51,718 nt of DNA from Crocinitomicaceae bacterium. Its GTDB lineage: Bacteria; Bacteroidota; Bacteroidia; Flavobacteriales_D; Sanyastnellaceae. The notes beneath the pieces were generated by a model. It was not told the DNA's origin. It searched no databases and saw only the letters and a program-made list of their open reading frames with translations. This document shows, piece after piece, positions 36,892-47,500 of this stretch. A program made the translations under genes and the position numbers. The stretch spans positions 1 to 51,718 of the forward strand of contig PACT01000037.1 in NCBI GenBank assembly GCA_002700285.1. Reading direction: 5' to 3'. Within the stretch, counting starts at the first letter, position 1, and each line of letters opens with the position of its first letter.

Positions 36892-37923
36892 TTAGTAATC
36901 GACGCAAGGATGGTAGGCTGGAGGACCATCTTTTTTACTCACATCCCAAAGGTATTTTAATGAAATCTCATGTGAACCTCCAGATGTAGCAATGCCAAGT
37001 TTACTTAAAGTAAGATCATAACTGTATCCCATTCTCCACATTTTATTTCCGAATCCGAATACAAAACTCACGGCGTCGATGTCTATGGAGCCATCTGCAG
37101 CATGTTGTATCACAGGAATCCCTCTATACCAAACCCCAACGGTCATGATATTCAAGTCGTAGTATGCCCCCAAATCGAGTTGATCGAATAACCCTTGATT
37201 TGTGTAATTGAAGGCGACTACGATATCCTTGCTATGCTTGGCCTTTGGGCCACGTTTCAGAGACATTCGACCTCCTCCATGCGCGGACAATCTCATTTCT
37301 AGTTTCTCTGCATACTCATGACTGATACTGTGATTGGGCGTATTCAGATGGTCGGCAGATAGTCCAAACCAAGACTTTCGACTCACAATCAGAAATCCAG
37401 ATCCCATATCGATATACTGTTTACCAGTTCCTAACCCTTGCTCAAGTGTCGTTGACGCATCATTGCGAAGAAGCTGATCCATAAACGTAAGTGCATTTAG
37501 ATTCACGGATCGACTTACGAGCCCAATTTGTAGCGCTGGACGAATAAATGTGCGTGGTCCAAGCTGGAATTCATATGCATATTGAAAGGCTGCTCGAGAA
37601 GCACGTAAAGCGCCAGCTCCCGCCTCCTCGTGGCTGATTAGAAAGCCCATTCCACCATTGTGATCAAAGGTGGGTCTATCGTAAGCAATTTGAAATCCTG
37701 TGTATGCTTGCGGCAAGCTTGCCCATTGAGCTCTGTATAGCGTCACGGCTCTTGCCTGACCTGTCGCTCCTACATATCCTGGATTTATCGAAGTCGGAGC
37801 TGCATTGTACTGTGTGAAATGCATGTCTTGAGCCTCCACAGAAGATGTACACCAAGCAAATGCAATCACAGTCATTGCAGCACTAATTATGCGTTTGGGA
37901 TCTAAGTGAAGGAAGCATATCAT
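36892..37923 (-). CDS. PorP/SprF-family type IX secretion membrane protein
   Basis: 343 residues. The PorP/SprF family pattern is clear: QDMHFTQYNAAPTSINPGYVGATG, YRAQWASLPQAYTGFQIAYDRP, GGMGFLISHEEAGAGALRA, then a beta-barrel-like body and a close MGYSYDLTLSKLGIATSGGSHEISLKY, split here over two strands. It is an outer-membrane protein; family members are needed for surface delivery of one specific type B cargo. That cargo is almost surely the PKD protein immediately upstream (49 bases), in the same orientation. Start ATG 37923; a signal sequence around MTVIAFAWCTSSVEAQ. Confidence 0.93.
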   Translation of the reverse strand: MICFLHLDPKRIISAAMTVIAFAWCTSSVEAQDMHFTQYNAAPTSINPGYVGATGQARAVTLYRAQWASLPQAYTGFQIAYDRPTFDHNGGMGFLISHEEAGAGALRASRAAFQYAYEFQLGPRTFIRPALQIGLVSRSVNLNALTFMDQLLRNDASTTLEQGLGTGKQYIDMGSGFLIVSRKSWFGLSADHLNTPNHSISHEYAEKLEMRLSAHGGGRMSLKRGPKAKHSKDIVVAFNYTNQGLFDQLDLGAYYDLNIMTVGVWYRGIPVIQHAADGSIDIDAVSFVFGFGNKMWRMGYSYDLTLSKLGIATSGGSHEISLKYLWDVSKKDGPPAYHPCVDY

Positions 37924-37971
37924 ATCCTTTCATACGTCTCTAAACGACCAAAGGTTACAATTTTTAGGGGA

Positions 37972-40900
37972 TTATTTTGTCATTAAAGTCACCGTTCCAG
38001 CCCGCTGTAATTTCCTGCCATCACTTAGGTATGCAACTGCCTTAAACGCATATACATCCTGAGGTGAAAGTTCACCATTTACATATCCATCCCATCCAAT
38101 ATTGACATCAGACGAATAGAAAATCTGTTCACCAAGTTTATTGAACACGAACAATTCGTACTCCATGATTCCTGCATGTCGTGGGCGGAACACATTGTTG
38201 TCATAAGCCTGTGGATCATACATTCCTCCATTTCCACCACCAGTAAGTGGGGTGAAGGCAGTTGGGAAGGTCATTTCCCCGCCTGGTTTGGCGAGTATTG
38301 CATCAACCAACGTAAATGTGGTTGAACAGCCCCATTCGTTATCTGCTGTTAATGACACAGTATACATGCCCGCTCCGGTGTACTCATGTATGGGGTGTTC
38401 ACTAGTTGATGTCGTTCCGTCACCGAAATACCAAACAAATTCGGATGCATCTGCCGATAAATTCATGTGATAAACCGGCTCTCCTGGCGCAAAAACCTCA
38501 GTCGGAGAAAGCGTAAATGCGGCTTGTGCTTTTGGATAAACGACGACTGTTGCGTAGTGAGTGTCTTCCAGAACAGTGCCTTCATACCCATAAACTTCAA
38601 GCTTAATATCGTACGTGCCAGGTTGCTCATACGTATGCGAAGGATGTTCCGCAGCATGTGTCGTTCCGTCACCGAAATCCCACCGATATTCCTCTGCATA
38701 TTGTGAGAAATTTGTAAAATCTATTTTCAAGGGTGCGCACCCTTCACCACCTCCTAAAAAGCTTATTTCAGGAGTAGGTGCTAAAATCTTGACGTTTTGG
38801 GATGCATTGTCACCACAATATCCATTGTTGACGTCTAGTGCGATGTTGTAACTTCCCCAGGTCTCAAAAGTGTGACTTCCTGGTTCGGAAGCTGTACTGA
38901 CATTGCCATCCCCGAAATTCCACATATTCGAACTTGCCCCACCTGCCAGCGTTGTGTTTTCAATCTCTACAGTCGTATTTGGGAATGTTTGAATGATCGG
39001 GGTCACCGTGAACCCTGCATGCGGCGCAGCATAAACTTCAATATTTGTACGTACGGTATCGGTACATCCAAATGTTGATGTTACAGTGAGAGAAATGGTA
39101 AACGTGGTGTCCTGGTCTGCAAAAGGGGTCGTGAATGTATGAGAGGGTTCGAATACATTGCTTTCTAAACCATCCCCGAAATCCCAATTGTATATAGCGG
39201 CTCCAGAGGTGGAATTTAGGAACGACACGTCGAAAGGAGAACACCCTTGTTGCGGGACATCGAACGCTGCTTCTATTTCAGGAAGGACCTCTACCTGCAC
39301 TTGGTCTTGGGCCGAACATCCACTGTTTGTGGTTGCAGTAAGTATCGCAGTGTAGGTGACGGGTTCATTTGAAGGGTTAAAGTAATTAAAAACGTGTTCT
39401 GTAGCGCTCTCATTCGATATTTCACCTGTGCCGTAATACCACTCGATATTGTCAGCTCCTTGTGATGCATTTTTAAACGTGACCTCCAAAGGGTAGCATC
39501 CGGTCATGTTTGTAATTTCTAAATCTGCCACTGGTGTTGCCAGAACTTCTAATTCCACAGACTTGCTCCCTGTGCAACCATATACGCTCTCGCCATTTAA
39601 TGTGACAGTGAATGTTGTATCTGAGTATCCGGGTGTTACAAATAAGTGTGTCGGCTGATCGGCAGGAGATTCAGGAGATCCGTCTCCGAAATTCCAAGTA
39701 AAACCTGCATTTGAATTTAAACTTTGATTAACAAATAGGACATTTAAGGGAGAACAAGATGAAGGCGGAACTAAAAAATCGGCCACGACTTCTGGGTACA
39801 GTTCGACAGCCACGACTTCAGTGTCGATACATCCACCCACACCTTCAACCATGAGGGTTACTTCCCGAATTGCGGTACTCATGCCCTGATGATTGAAAGT
39901 ATATGCATGTGAAGTCCCTCCAAAGCCATTTTCCTCACCACCATCTCCGTAGATCCATGTGTGATTGATGGCTCTTTCACTGTTGTCTGAAAAATTTACC
40001 AAAAGGGGTGCACATCCCACTTGAATGTCTGCTGAAAATTGTGCGATTGGTTGTGGGTTTACAATCACTTCTGTGCTGTATTCACCGACACATCCGAAAT
40101 TTGACTGACCCTCAACATGTAAAAGAAACGTTTCTACAAACGCCGTCTCGTTGGTGTAAAGGTGAGTATTCATGGGGATGTTAGAGTCAGGTGAGCCATC
40201 ACCAAAACTCCAAATAATATCTTGTGCTCCACCTAGAGATGGCATTTGGATTGCAAAAGGAGAGCAACCTTCATCCTCTGGTAAAATGAAATCGAACAAG
40301 GCCTCTGGGTAAACGGATACACCGACAACCGTAGTGTCATTGCACCCGTTTTCTGCGATAGCAATAAGCCTTACAGGAAAGGTCTCAAGAAAACCAGTTG
40401 TATTTTCAAACGTATGTAACGGTGCATCCTCTAAACTCGTGCCACCGTCAGTGAAGTCCCACGCATATGAAATTGAATTTGATGAGTTGTTTGTAAATGT
40501 AGCCTCCATAGGTGCACATGAAGGTGCAGAAGCCGAGAAGGAGGCTTGTGCACCAGGCAGTGTCGCGACTTGTATCGTGTCGCGTGCAACACATCCGAAT
40601 GGACTGGTTGCATGTGCGACGGCAATAAATGTTGTCCCCAACATATCTTGACTCAAGTATGTGTGAGAAATGAGAGGTTCATCTGATCCCAATCCGTCAC
40701 CAAATGTCCAAACCACATCTGCATCTACAGTCCCCGTTGCCTCAAAGTTGACGAGCAATGGTGTGCAGCCTTCTGTCACATCAGAGGAGGCTGTAATAGC
40801 GGGTGCAGCTTCGACTTCAATGGTTGCACTTAAGACATTGTTGCAATGTTCGGTCAATATTTCTAGACTCACATCAAATTCACCAGGTGAATTGTAGAAG

Positions 40901-42513
40901 TGTATTGGATGTTGTTCTCCCGAGTGGGTGCCATCACCGAAAGACCAATCCCACTCTAGGATTGGATCTCCACCCATAGACAAAGAAAGGTCTGTAAAGG
41001 ATGTTGTGTCACCTTCACACACCACGCCGTTAATGAAGTCGGCAGACGGGCTCTCAAACACTTCTGGAGTCACATTTGCTGTTCGAACACATCCGTTTGC
41101 ACCTGTGACTTCTAGACCCACAACATAGGAGCCTGGCGCATCGAAAAAGAGCTCTGGGGTGCTCGTTCCGTTATGTGTTCCAGGGGCGACATTAAAAGTC
41201 CAGTCATAGTTGACACCCTCGCCACTTATCTCTTCCGCGATGGCAGAAAATGAATCGCATCCTTCTGTTTGGGACAATTCAATGATCACTTGAGGAGAAG
41301 GTTTAATCTGGATTTCAAACCGAGCGGTATCGTGACAAGACAATGCCTGATCTGCAAGCGCAACGACTCCCAAGACGGTGTAATTGCCAGGATCATTAAA
41401 AGTCCAAGTCAATGATGGGGACCCTCCAGGATACCACTGACCGACACCGTTATTGAAATTCCAGTAAAACGCAGTCGCATCATTTTCGTCTTGTACAAAA
41501 GTTGCCGGAAGCCCTTCACAAACTTGGTTTGGTCCTGAAAGATTTGTCGAAAGCGGAGCTCTCACAATGAGTTCTATTTGAGTGGAGTCGATGCCGCAAT
41601 AGCTTGAATCGTATAGCATAACATGGTACGTTCCTACTCCTGGTAAGTCGAGATCGAAGGGCGCCGATGACACCCAAGGCCTCCAGTCGATGATGTCATC
41701 CATTCCATTGTTGTCGAGGTCTCCGAAATTCCATTTCTCAAACCGCTGACTTGTATTTCCATTTGCTGTGCAATTCTTATCAGTCACGTTTGACAGCTGT
41801 ACAGTCGTGTCTGGGTAACATAGCTGGGTGGAAGAAGCCCCAATCGCGGCATTGTCCAAATCCCAAATGTTGATGTAGTCAATCGTCACACTTGCCCCAG
41901 CGCCAAACTCGTGATTTCTGCATGCGTTAGTCGCTGATAACGTCACTTCTCTATTACATCCTGTTGACCCTACGGAGTAATTGTGCGGTACAGTACCTCC
42001 TGCATTTGTTGCATCAAAACTCTCTGTGACCCCGTCGTCAAATTCCCATGTAAACGTGGTTGTAGCGCTTACGTTTGTAGAGGCATTTAAAAAGAACAAT
42101 GTTGCGGGTGCACATGCATCCGTTTCCCATCCTTCAGGAACTTGAATGGATGGATTTACGGACTCCTCTTTGACAAATGTTCCAGTCACGACACACCCAT
42201 CAGCACTTGTAAATGTCAAGGTATATACTTGCCAAACATCAGGATAGGTATGTGTAATTGTATTTCCAGTGGCCCAAAGACCGAGGTTTTCATCTGCTGT
42301 ACCATCTCCCCAGTTGACCGTCACATCATTCCATTCGGACGTGGTTTGTATGAAAAGATCATAATCACCAGGATTACAGCTAAACCAAGTCGGGGAAGAA
42401 GATGCCACACCGTCGGCATCTAAAAGATCGTGACATTGAGCGCTAGCGCCTGTTCCTACTAGAGTTAGGAGGATTAAGGTTGTCGCAATGCTGAAGAGTT
42501 TTTGACAATACAT
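37972..42513 (-). CDS. Giant PKD-repeat surface protein with T9SS type B sorting domain
   Basis: 1513 residues with a signal peptide (IATTLILLTLVGTGASAQ). It is built from about 16 PKD-like Ig domains, each with a WxFGDG-type motif (WDWSFGDGTHSGEQHPIH, FTWNFGDGSPESPADQPTH, YRWDFGDGTTHAAEHPSHTY). The last about 90 residues are a gliding-motility-associated type B C-terminal domain: ILAKPGGEMTFPTAFTP, NNVFRPRHAGIMEYELFVFN and LSPQDVYAFKAVAYLSDGR. It should be exported through SprA and anchored at the surface, where stacked Ig domains form a filament or adhesin. Paired with PorP/SprF downstream. Its specific ligand is not evident. Cys residues are spaced regularly (one or two per domain). Confidence 0.94.
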   Translation of the reverse strand: MYCQKLFSIATTLILLTLVGTGASAQCHDLLDADGVASSSPTWFSCNPGDYDLFIQTTSEWNDVTVNWGDGTADENLGLWATGNTITHTYPDVWQVYTLTFTSADGCVVTGTFVKEESVNPSIQVPEGWETDACAPATLFFLNASTNVSATTTFTWEFDDGVTESFDATNAGGTVPHNYSVGSTGCNREVTLSATNACRNHEFGAGASVTIDYINIWDLDNAAIGASSTQLCYPDTTVQLSNVTDKNCTANGNTSQRFEKWNFGDLDNNGMDDIIDWRPWVSSAPFDLDLPGVGTYHVMLYDSSYCGIDSTQIELIVRAPLSTNLSGPNQVCEGLPATFVQDENDATAFYWNFNNGVGQWYPGGSPSLTWTFNDPGNYTVLGVVALADQALSCHDTARFEIQIKPSPQVIIELSQTEGCDSFSAIAEEISGEGVNYDWTFNVAPGTHNGTSTPELFFDAPGSYVVGLEVTGANGCVRTANVTPEVFESPSADFINGVVCEGDTTSFTDLSLSMGGDPILEWDWSFGDGTHSGEQHPIHFYNSPGEFDVSLEILTEHCNNVLSATIEVEAAPAITASSDVTEGCTPLLVNFEATGTVDADVVWTFGDGLGSDEPLISHTYLSQDMLGTTFIAVAHATSPFGCVARDTIQVATLPGAQASFSASAPSCAPMEATFTNNSSNSISYAWDFTDGGTSLEDAPLHTFENTTGFLETFPVRLIAIAENGCNDTTVVGVSVYPEALFDFILPEDEGCSPFAIQMPSLGGAQDIIWSFGDGSPDSNIPMNTHLYTNETAFVETFLLHVEGQSNFGCVGEYSTEVIVNPQPIAQFSADIQVGCAPLLVNFSDNSERAINHTWIYGDGGEENGFGGTSHAYTFNHQGMSTAIREVTLMVEGVGGCIDTEVVAVELYPEVVADFLVPPSSCSPLNVLFVNQSLNSNAGFTWNFGDGSPESPADQPTHLFVTPGYSDTTFTVTLNGESVYGCTGSKSVELEVLATPVADLEITNMTGCYPLEVTFKNASQGADNIEWYYGTGEISNESATEHVFNYFNPSNEPVTYTAILTATTNSGCSAQDQVQVEVLPEIEAAFDVPQQGCSPFDVSFLNSTSGAAIYNWDFGDGLESNVFEPSHTFTTPFADQDTTFTISLTVTSTFGCTDTVRTNIEVYAAPHAGFTVTPIIQTFPNTTVEIENTTLAGGASSNMWNFGDGNVSTASEPGSHTFETWGSYNIALDVNNGYCGDNASQNVKILAPTPEISFLGGGEGCAPLKIDFTNFSQYAEEYRWDFGDGTTHAAEHPSHTYEQPGTYDIKLEVYGYEGTVLEDTHYATVVVYPKAQAAFTLSPTEVFAPGEPVYHMNLSADASEFVWYFGDGTTSTSEHPIHEYTGAGMYTVSLTADNEWGCSTTFTLVDAILAKPGGEMTFPTAFTPLTGGGNGGMYDPQAYDNNVFRPRHAGIMEYELFVFNKLGEQIFYSSDVNIGWDGYVNGELSPQDVYAFKAVAYLSDGRKLQRAGTVTLMTK

Positions 42514-42579
42514 AGTAATTCTTACGATTTTACCTGCTGTAGGTTACGTTTTAGAGCGGTTTTATAACCTATAAAATTA

Positions 42580-43686
42580 CTAGTGCGGATCTTTGAAATT
42601 TGGGTTTTGAATAAATGTTGTGTCGGTCAGAGCGTGTAAAAAAGCGATTATTGCTTCTTTCTGCTGTGGCGCAAGCGCTAAACCCCCAGTTGTGTACTTC
42701 ATAAATGGATCTATCGTTGATGAACTGACCCCGCCGCTGTTGTAGTGTTCAATCACATCTTCCAGAGATGTAAAGCGACCATCGTGCATGTATGGTGCGC
42801 TCAATGCAACGTTTCGCAAGGTGGGTGTTTTAAACAAACCAGAGTCCAAAACAAATCCGGTCACGTTCACTCTTCCAGGGTCATTTTCAAAAGAAGAATC
42901 GAGGCCGTTGTTGTGGAATAAATAATCAGAAAATTGCAGTCCAGCTTCTCCATGACAATGAAAACAATCTGCACCAAACTCTCCTCCGGGATTGACCTCG
43001 GGATCTCCTCCTTCTTTGAGAAACAATTGGTATCCCAAATACTCTCCATCGGTGAGGTTTGTTTCTCCTCTTCGCCATTTGTCGAATTTACTATCTGCAC
43101 TAATCATAGTTCGAATAAACTGAGCGATTGCTTTTACAACTAAATCCTCTGTAATGTTATCACTTCCAAATGCATTAAAGAACAATTGTGGATAGTCAAG
43201 TTCTCCGAAATCCTCCGTCATCAAACGTTCCACAACGACTTCCCATGACACATTCATTTCTAAGGGGTGCTCAACTGGATCACGTATTTGGTCTTCTAAA
43301 GTCAGGGCTCTTCCATCCCAAAAGAAAGACGATGACCATCCCAAATTGCAAATCACACTGGCATTTCTGTCGCCAAGTGTTCCATTAACGCCAGAACTGA
43401 ATTGATTTGGATCAGAAAAACTGGAAGAAGGCGCATGGCAACTTCCACACGAAATAGAGTTATCTAGGGACAAGGATGTTTCCCAAAACAGGAGTAGTCC
43501 CAATTGTATCCCTTCCTCAGTCATGGGATTGTCTGCCGGGATATCCATGGGTGGGAAGAAAGGAGGAATGTCTATGGTATATGGGGTGGCCTCCCACGTC
43601 TTTTCGCCACAATCGCAACCAGAAGCGATTGCAGAGAACACAAAAGCACTTGTGATCAAATATCTTGATACTGTTTTGTGAATCAT
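42580..43686 (-). CDS. Di-haem cytochrome c peroxidase/MbnH-like lipoprotein
   Basis: 368 residues. The N-terminus has a lipobox ending IASGC (Cys24). Two c-type haem sites are present: Cys80-Gly-Ser-Cys83-His84 and Cys241-Phe-His-Cys244-His245. FFWDGRALTLEDQIRDPVEHPLEM and APYMHDGRFTSLEDVIEHYNSGG are signature stretches of the MauG/CcpA family. It sits in the periplasm or outer membrane, where it may reduce peroxide or oxidise a partner protein. The gene upstream encodes an MbnP-like protein, as in the methanobactin-associated MbnP-MbnH pair, in which MbnH oxidises a Trp of MbnP to create a copper site. Which applies here is an inference from context. Confidence 0.9.
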   Translation of the reverse strand: MIHKTVSRYLITSAFVFSAIASGCDCGEKTWEATPYTIDIPPFFPPMDIPADNPMTEEGIQLGLLLFWETSLSLDNSISCGSCHAPSSSFSDPNQFSSGVNGTLGDRNASVICNLGWSSSFFWDGRALTLEDQIRDPVEHPLEMNVSWEVVVERLMTEDFGELDYPQLFFNAFGSDNITEDLVVKAIAQFIRTMISADSKFDKWRRGETNLTDGEYLGYQLFLKEGGDPEVNPGGEFGADCFHCHGEAGLQFSDYLFHNNGLDSSFENDPGRVNVTGFVLDSGLFKTPTLRNVALSAPYMHDGRFTSLEDVIEHYNSGGVSSSTIDPFMKYTTGGLALAPQQKEAIIAFLHALTDTTFIQNPNFKDPH

Positions 43687-43701
43687 GACAACAAGAACCT
43701 T

Positions 43702-44469
43702 CTATTTAAGCGTCCAGGATAAAGAAAAATTATCTACAAACTGGGTGGCGTTTGCGACCGGCCCCATCGAATGGCCCACAGCACTTAAATCCAGGTTGTC
43801 TTCATTTGAAGCGCCTTCAAATGCTTTGTATAAATCCAGATTAAGCGAAAACGAAATGGTTTCATCTTGGTTGAGAACGATGCTTTCGTTTAAGTCCAAT
43901 GTGACAGTCCGATAAAGCGCATTCGATGCAGGATGCAGGATAAAGGGAGTTTGAATCAACCCGCCTTCGGTTTCTGCCAATTTCCCTTCACATTTCACAA
44001 AGAAATAACTTTCCATCATATCCCATGTCATTCCGGCAGAACCAGCCACACTAAGTGGGTTATCACTCGGAAGTGAAGTATTCAATGACATTGAGTTCAT
44101 TTCAGAAGGCACACCGACATCAAACTTAACAGCGTTAAATTCATTGGAACTTCGGAGTAATTTTTTACTGAACACCCCGGATGCTGTAGCAGAATTTGTG
44201 ATGAAATCTAAACGAGAGATCGAGGCAGAATTAATCCATTCCCCCGACCCATTCCGAAGTGAAATATTGCTTAAGTAACATGAAAGTTTCTCAGTCCGCA
44301 CATCATGTCCAATATAATCCGTGACGGTGTCTCCAATAAATAGCGTTTCTCCAGACCAAGATAATTCTGCATTTAAAACGACAACACCAGGGTTTTCATC
44401 AGGATTACAACTGCTGATTAACACCATTGTTATCGCGGCAATGCTTACGCGTAGAGAGTTGGTTTTCAT
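43702..44469 (-). CDS. MbnP-like lipoprotein
   Basis: 255 residues with lipobox LISSC (Cys21). The fold signature is VVVLNAELSWSGETLFIGDT, then HDVRTEKLSCYLSNISLRNGSG, and GVPSEMNSMSLNTSLPSDNPLS, matching the MbnP family (copper-binding secreted proteins found next to di-haem enzymes). Besides the lipid Cys there are Cys64 and Cys160; Trp residues at 38, 78 and 149 are candidates for modification. The di-haem peroxidase gene follows after 15 bases, so the two are one unit. Probably a metal-binding surface or periplasmic protein. No signs of transfer in base use. Confidence 0.83.
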   Translation of the reverse strand: MKTNSLRVSIAAITMVLISSCNPDENPGVVVLNAELSWSGETLFIGDTVTDYIGHDVRTEKLSCYLSNISLRNGSGEWINSASISRLDFITNSATASGVFSKKLLRSSNEFNAVKFDVGVPSEMNSMSLNTSLPSDNPLSVAGSAGMTWDMMESYFFVKCEGKLAETEGGLIQTPFILHPASNALYRTVTLDLNESIVLNQDETISFSLNLDLYKAFEGASNEDNLDLSAVGHSMGPVANATQFVDNFSLSWTLK

Positions 44470-44569
44470 TTTAGTTGTTTTAGTTATACCTCAATGACGA
44501 CAAAATTCGGAAAATGTTGCACGCAACGCTATGATTTTGCTCATAATTTGTTGTAATATTTGAATCACT
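44470..44569. promoter_or_regulatory. Divergent promoter region between the MbnP-like gene and the addA-like gene
   Basis: 100 bases hold both promoters. TAATATTTG (44554-44562), close to the -7 element, lies 8 bases before the addA ATG. GTTGC-AC-GCAAC at 44516-44527 is a 5-base-arm inverted repeat that could be an operator; it is short enough to be chance. Confidence 0.35.
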
Positions 44570-47500
44570 ATGATCAGCCACACAAATAATTTCGAAGTCG
44601 TAAGAGCTTCAGCAGGGTCTGGAAAGACATACAGACTGGTCCTGAGGTATCTTGAATGTGCACTGAAGAGTGATGTGGCAGGTGCATTCAAAAGCATTTT
44701 GGCACTCACCTTTACGAACAAAGCTGCTGCTGAAATGAAGGGCAGGATACTCGAGGATTTAGAAAAACTGTCTGCGGGGAAAGGCGATAAAAAAACACAT
44801 TTACTAGAACACCTTCAGATTTCAGAAGAAAGACTTGTAAAAAGATCTGCCCATCTTCACAAAGAGATGCTTCACAGGTACAGTGATATCGCTGTTATGA
44901 CCATCGATAGTTTTGTAAACCGATTGGTCCGAAGTTTTGCAAGAGATCTGGCATTAGATCAAGATTTTAGAGTAGAACTCGACTCCGACAAGATCATTGA
45001 TGATGCGGTGTCTCAGCTTTTAGACAAAGTGGGCATCAAAGGAAATGAGTCCTTGTCTCAGCTTTTGGAGGGTTTTGCAAATCAACAAGTAGCGGAGGAT
45101 AAGGATGCCAGGGTCCGGAATCCTTTAAAAGAATTAGGAAAAGCTGTTGTCAAAGAAAATATGCGAGATGTGATTGCAGCATTTGAAGACATTTCACCCA
45201 AAGACTTTAAAGACATCAGTACATCATTAAGGGAGGCCACTTCTGGATGTGAAACACATTTAAAAAAAGTCGTTCAAGTGGCCAACGCCGCCATTGTTGA
45301 ACTCCAGATGTCAGATTCGGATTTTGCCTATGGGGATGTCCCTAGAAATCTTAAAAAGTTCTCAAATGGCAGAGTCAAGGCCTTATCAAATCGAATACGA
45401 AGCCACCTAACAGATCCGGGCGCAATGCTTAAAAGCAATGCGTCTGACGAATTAATTTCGAAGGCACAACGTCTTGGTCCATTTCTTATGCACGTGTATG
45501 ATGCAGCGTTGAAAATGCTCCCTGAAACAGTGGATGGAAAGACGTATTTGTTGGCAAAAAATTTATTGAAACGCCTCGATTTAATGGGAACCCTTTCAGA
45601 ACTCCACAAGGAGATCGAAAAAATTCAAACCGACAACAACGTCCGAACATTTGGTGCGATGCACACAATGATTTCAAAAATTGTGCGAGAAAATCCGACG
45701 CCATTTATATATGAAAGATTGGGAAGCCGATACGCCCATATTTTCATGGACGAATTTCAAGATACATCGGTCACTCAGTGGCACAACATTGTGGTTTTAT
45801 ATGATCACGCGTTGGCGAGTGATCAAAAGAATTTGGTCGTAGGAGATGGGAAACAAGCCATCTATCGGTGGAGGAATGGCGACTACAAACAGTTGATGGA
45901 TTTGCCTGCTTTGCAAGGTGAAAATTTAGGGATTGCATTGTCTGAAGCAGAGAAGACATTAAAGGACCATTGTTTTTCCGATAGTCTAGATGACAATTGG
46001 CGGACGGGAAGTGAAATCGTGGAATGGAATAATCAATTGTTTGGCGAGATGCGAAATCACCTTCCACCCGAACTCACGAAGGTTTACGACGGACTTTCTC
46101 AAACGCCTAAGATGAAATTTCCAGGCGGGGTCCATTTGGAACTCGTGTGTGGCGCCAAAGTTGATGAAAGACGAAACAGCCATTGCGACGCGATTGTCAA
46201 GAGAATTAGGGCATATGAATCTCAGGGTTTCGCATTGGGAGACATGACAATTCTGGTACGTACAAATCGAGAGGGTGCTCACCTCGCTCAAGAACTTCTT
46301 AAATCAGGGATTAAGCCCATGACAGAAGAATCTCTTCAATTAGGCAGGCATCCAGGTCCTATCGCTGTGGTAGCTTTAATTCGTTGGATTTTAAGACCAG
46401 ATGATTATCGAAACGGTGTTGCGGTTTTGCAATGTATGGCTGCGCTCAATGGTATTGATGAGGTGTATTATTTAAATAAATATGTTCAAGTCACCGAAAC
46501 GCCTTCCAAGAGTCAGGGGAAGAAGAGTCATTCGAAGGGGAAGCTAGATACTGCGGGGATGCTTAAAGAGCTTTTCCCAGAACTACAAGCCATTGAAAGA
46601 TCTTCGGACCCCGTGGCAACGTTTGTGGGGCACGTCTGTGAAACCATGGGCATTACAGCAAACTATCCTGCATATGCTGAAGGCATTATTGAATTGGCGC
46701 ATGAAATAGGACGAACTGATGAGAGTGGTCTTCATGGATTCTTAAGATTTTGGGATGGGAAGGGACATGCAAAAAGCGTGGTCACCATCGCCTCTAAAGA
46801 TGCTGTTCAAATCATGACTGTTCACAAGGCAAAAGGTTTGGCCTTTAAGGTTGTCATTGCATTGATTACAGTTAAGAATTTCACAAAATTTAAAGGTGTT
46901 ATTCCAGTTAAACTAGATGAGGCTTCAGGAATGCCTTTAAAAGCAGCCATGCTCGAGAATTACGACATGTTGGATACCACGGTTGAAAGTCAAAGAATTG
47001 CTGAAGTTAATCGGGTGAAGTTGGACCTTACAAATGGTGTGTATGTTGCCTTTACAAGGCCAGTAGAAAGATTGGAAATTGTTTTAGAACTTGAAAAGGA
47101 AGATTTTAATCGGAATGATGTGAAAACAGTGGGTGAATTAATTATTAAATCGCTTGAGATACAGAACAACGGGTCCATTTGTAGTGGAGACTTAACACCT
47201 GTACCGGGAATGTCATTGGTGACGGAGGAATCCATAAATCCTTCGGCAAATATCCCTTTGGAGAATTTATTTACGGGGGAATCTGCCAATCACCTTGTGA
47301 CAGACAATCACATCGAAGACCATTCAACGTTTCACGATGGTCTTACTCCATCAGAATTGGGAACGGTTGTGCATAAAGTTTTGGAAAAACTGAACAGCGA
47401 AGACGATTGGCTTGATGTGAAAAAATCATTGCGTGCAGGTGTGGGAATAGGAGAGGTAGATCGATTAATCATTGAGAAACGCGTGGAAAACATCTTGAAT

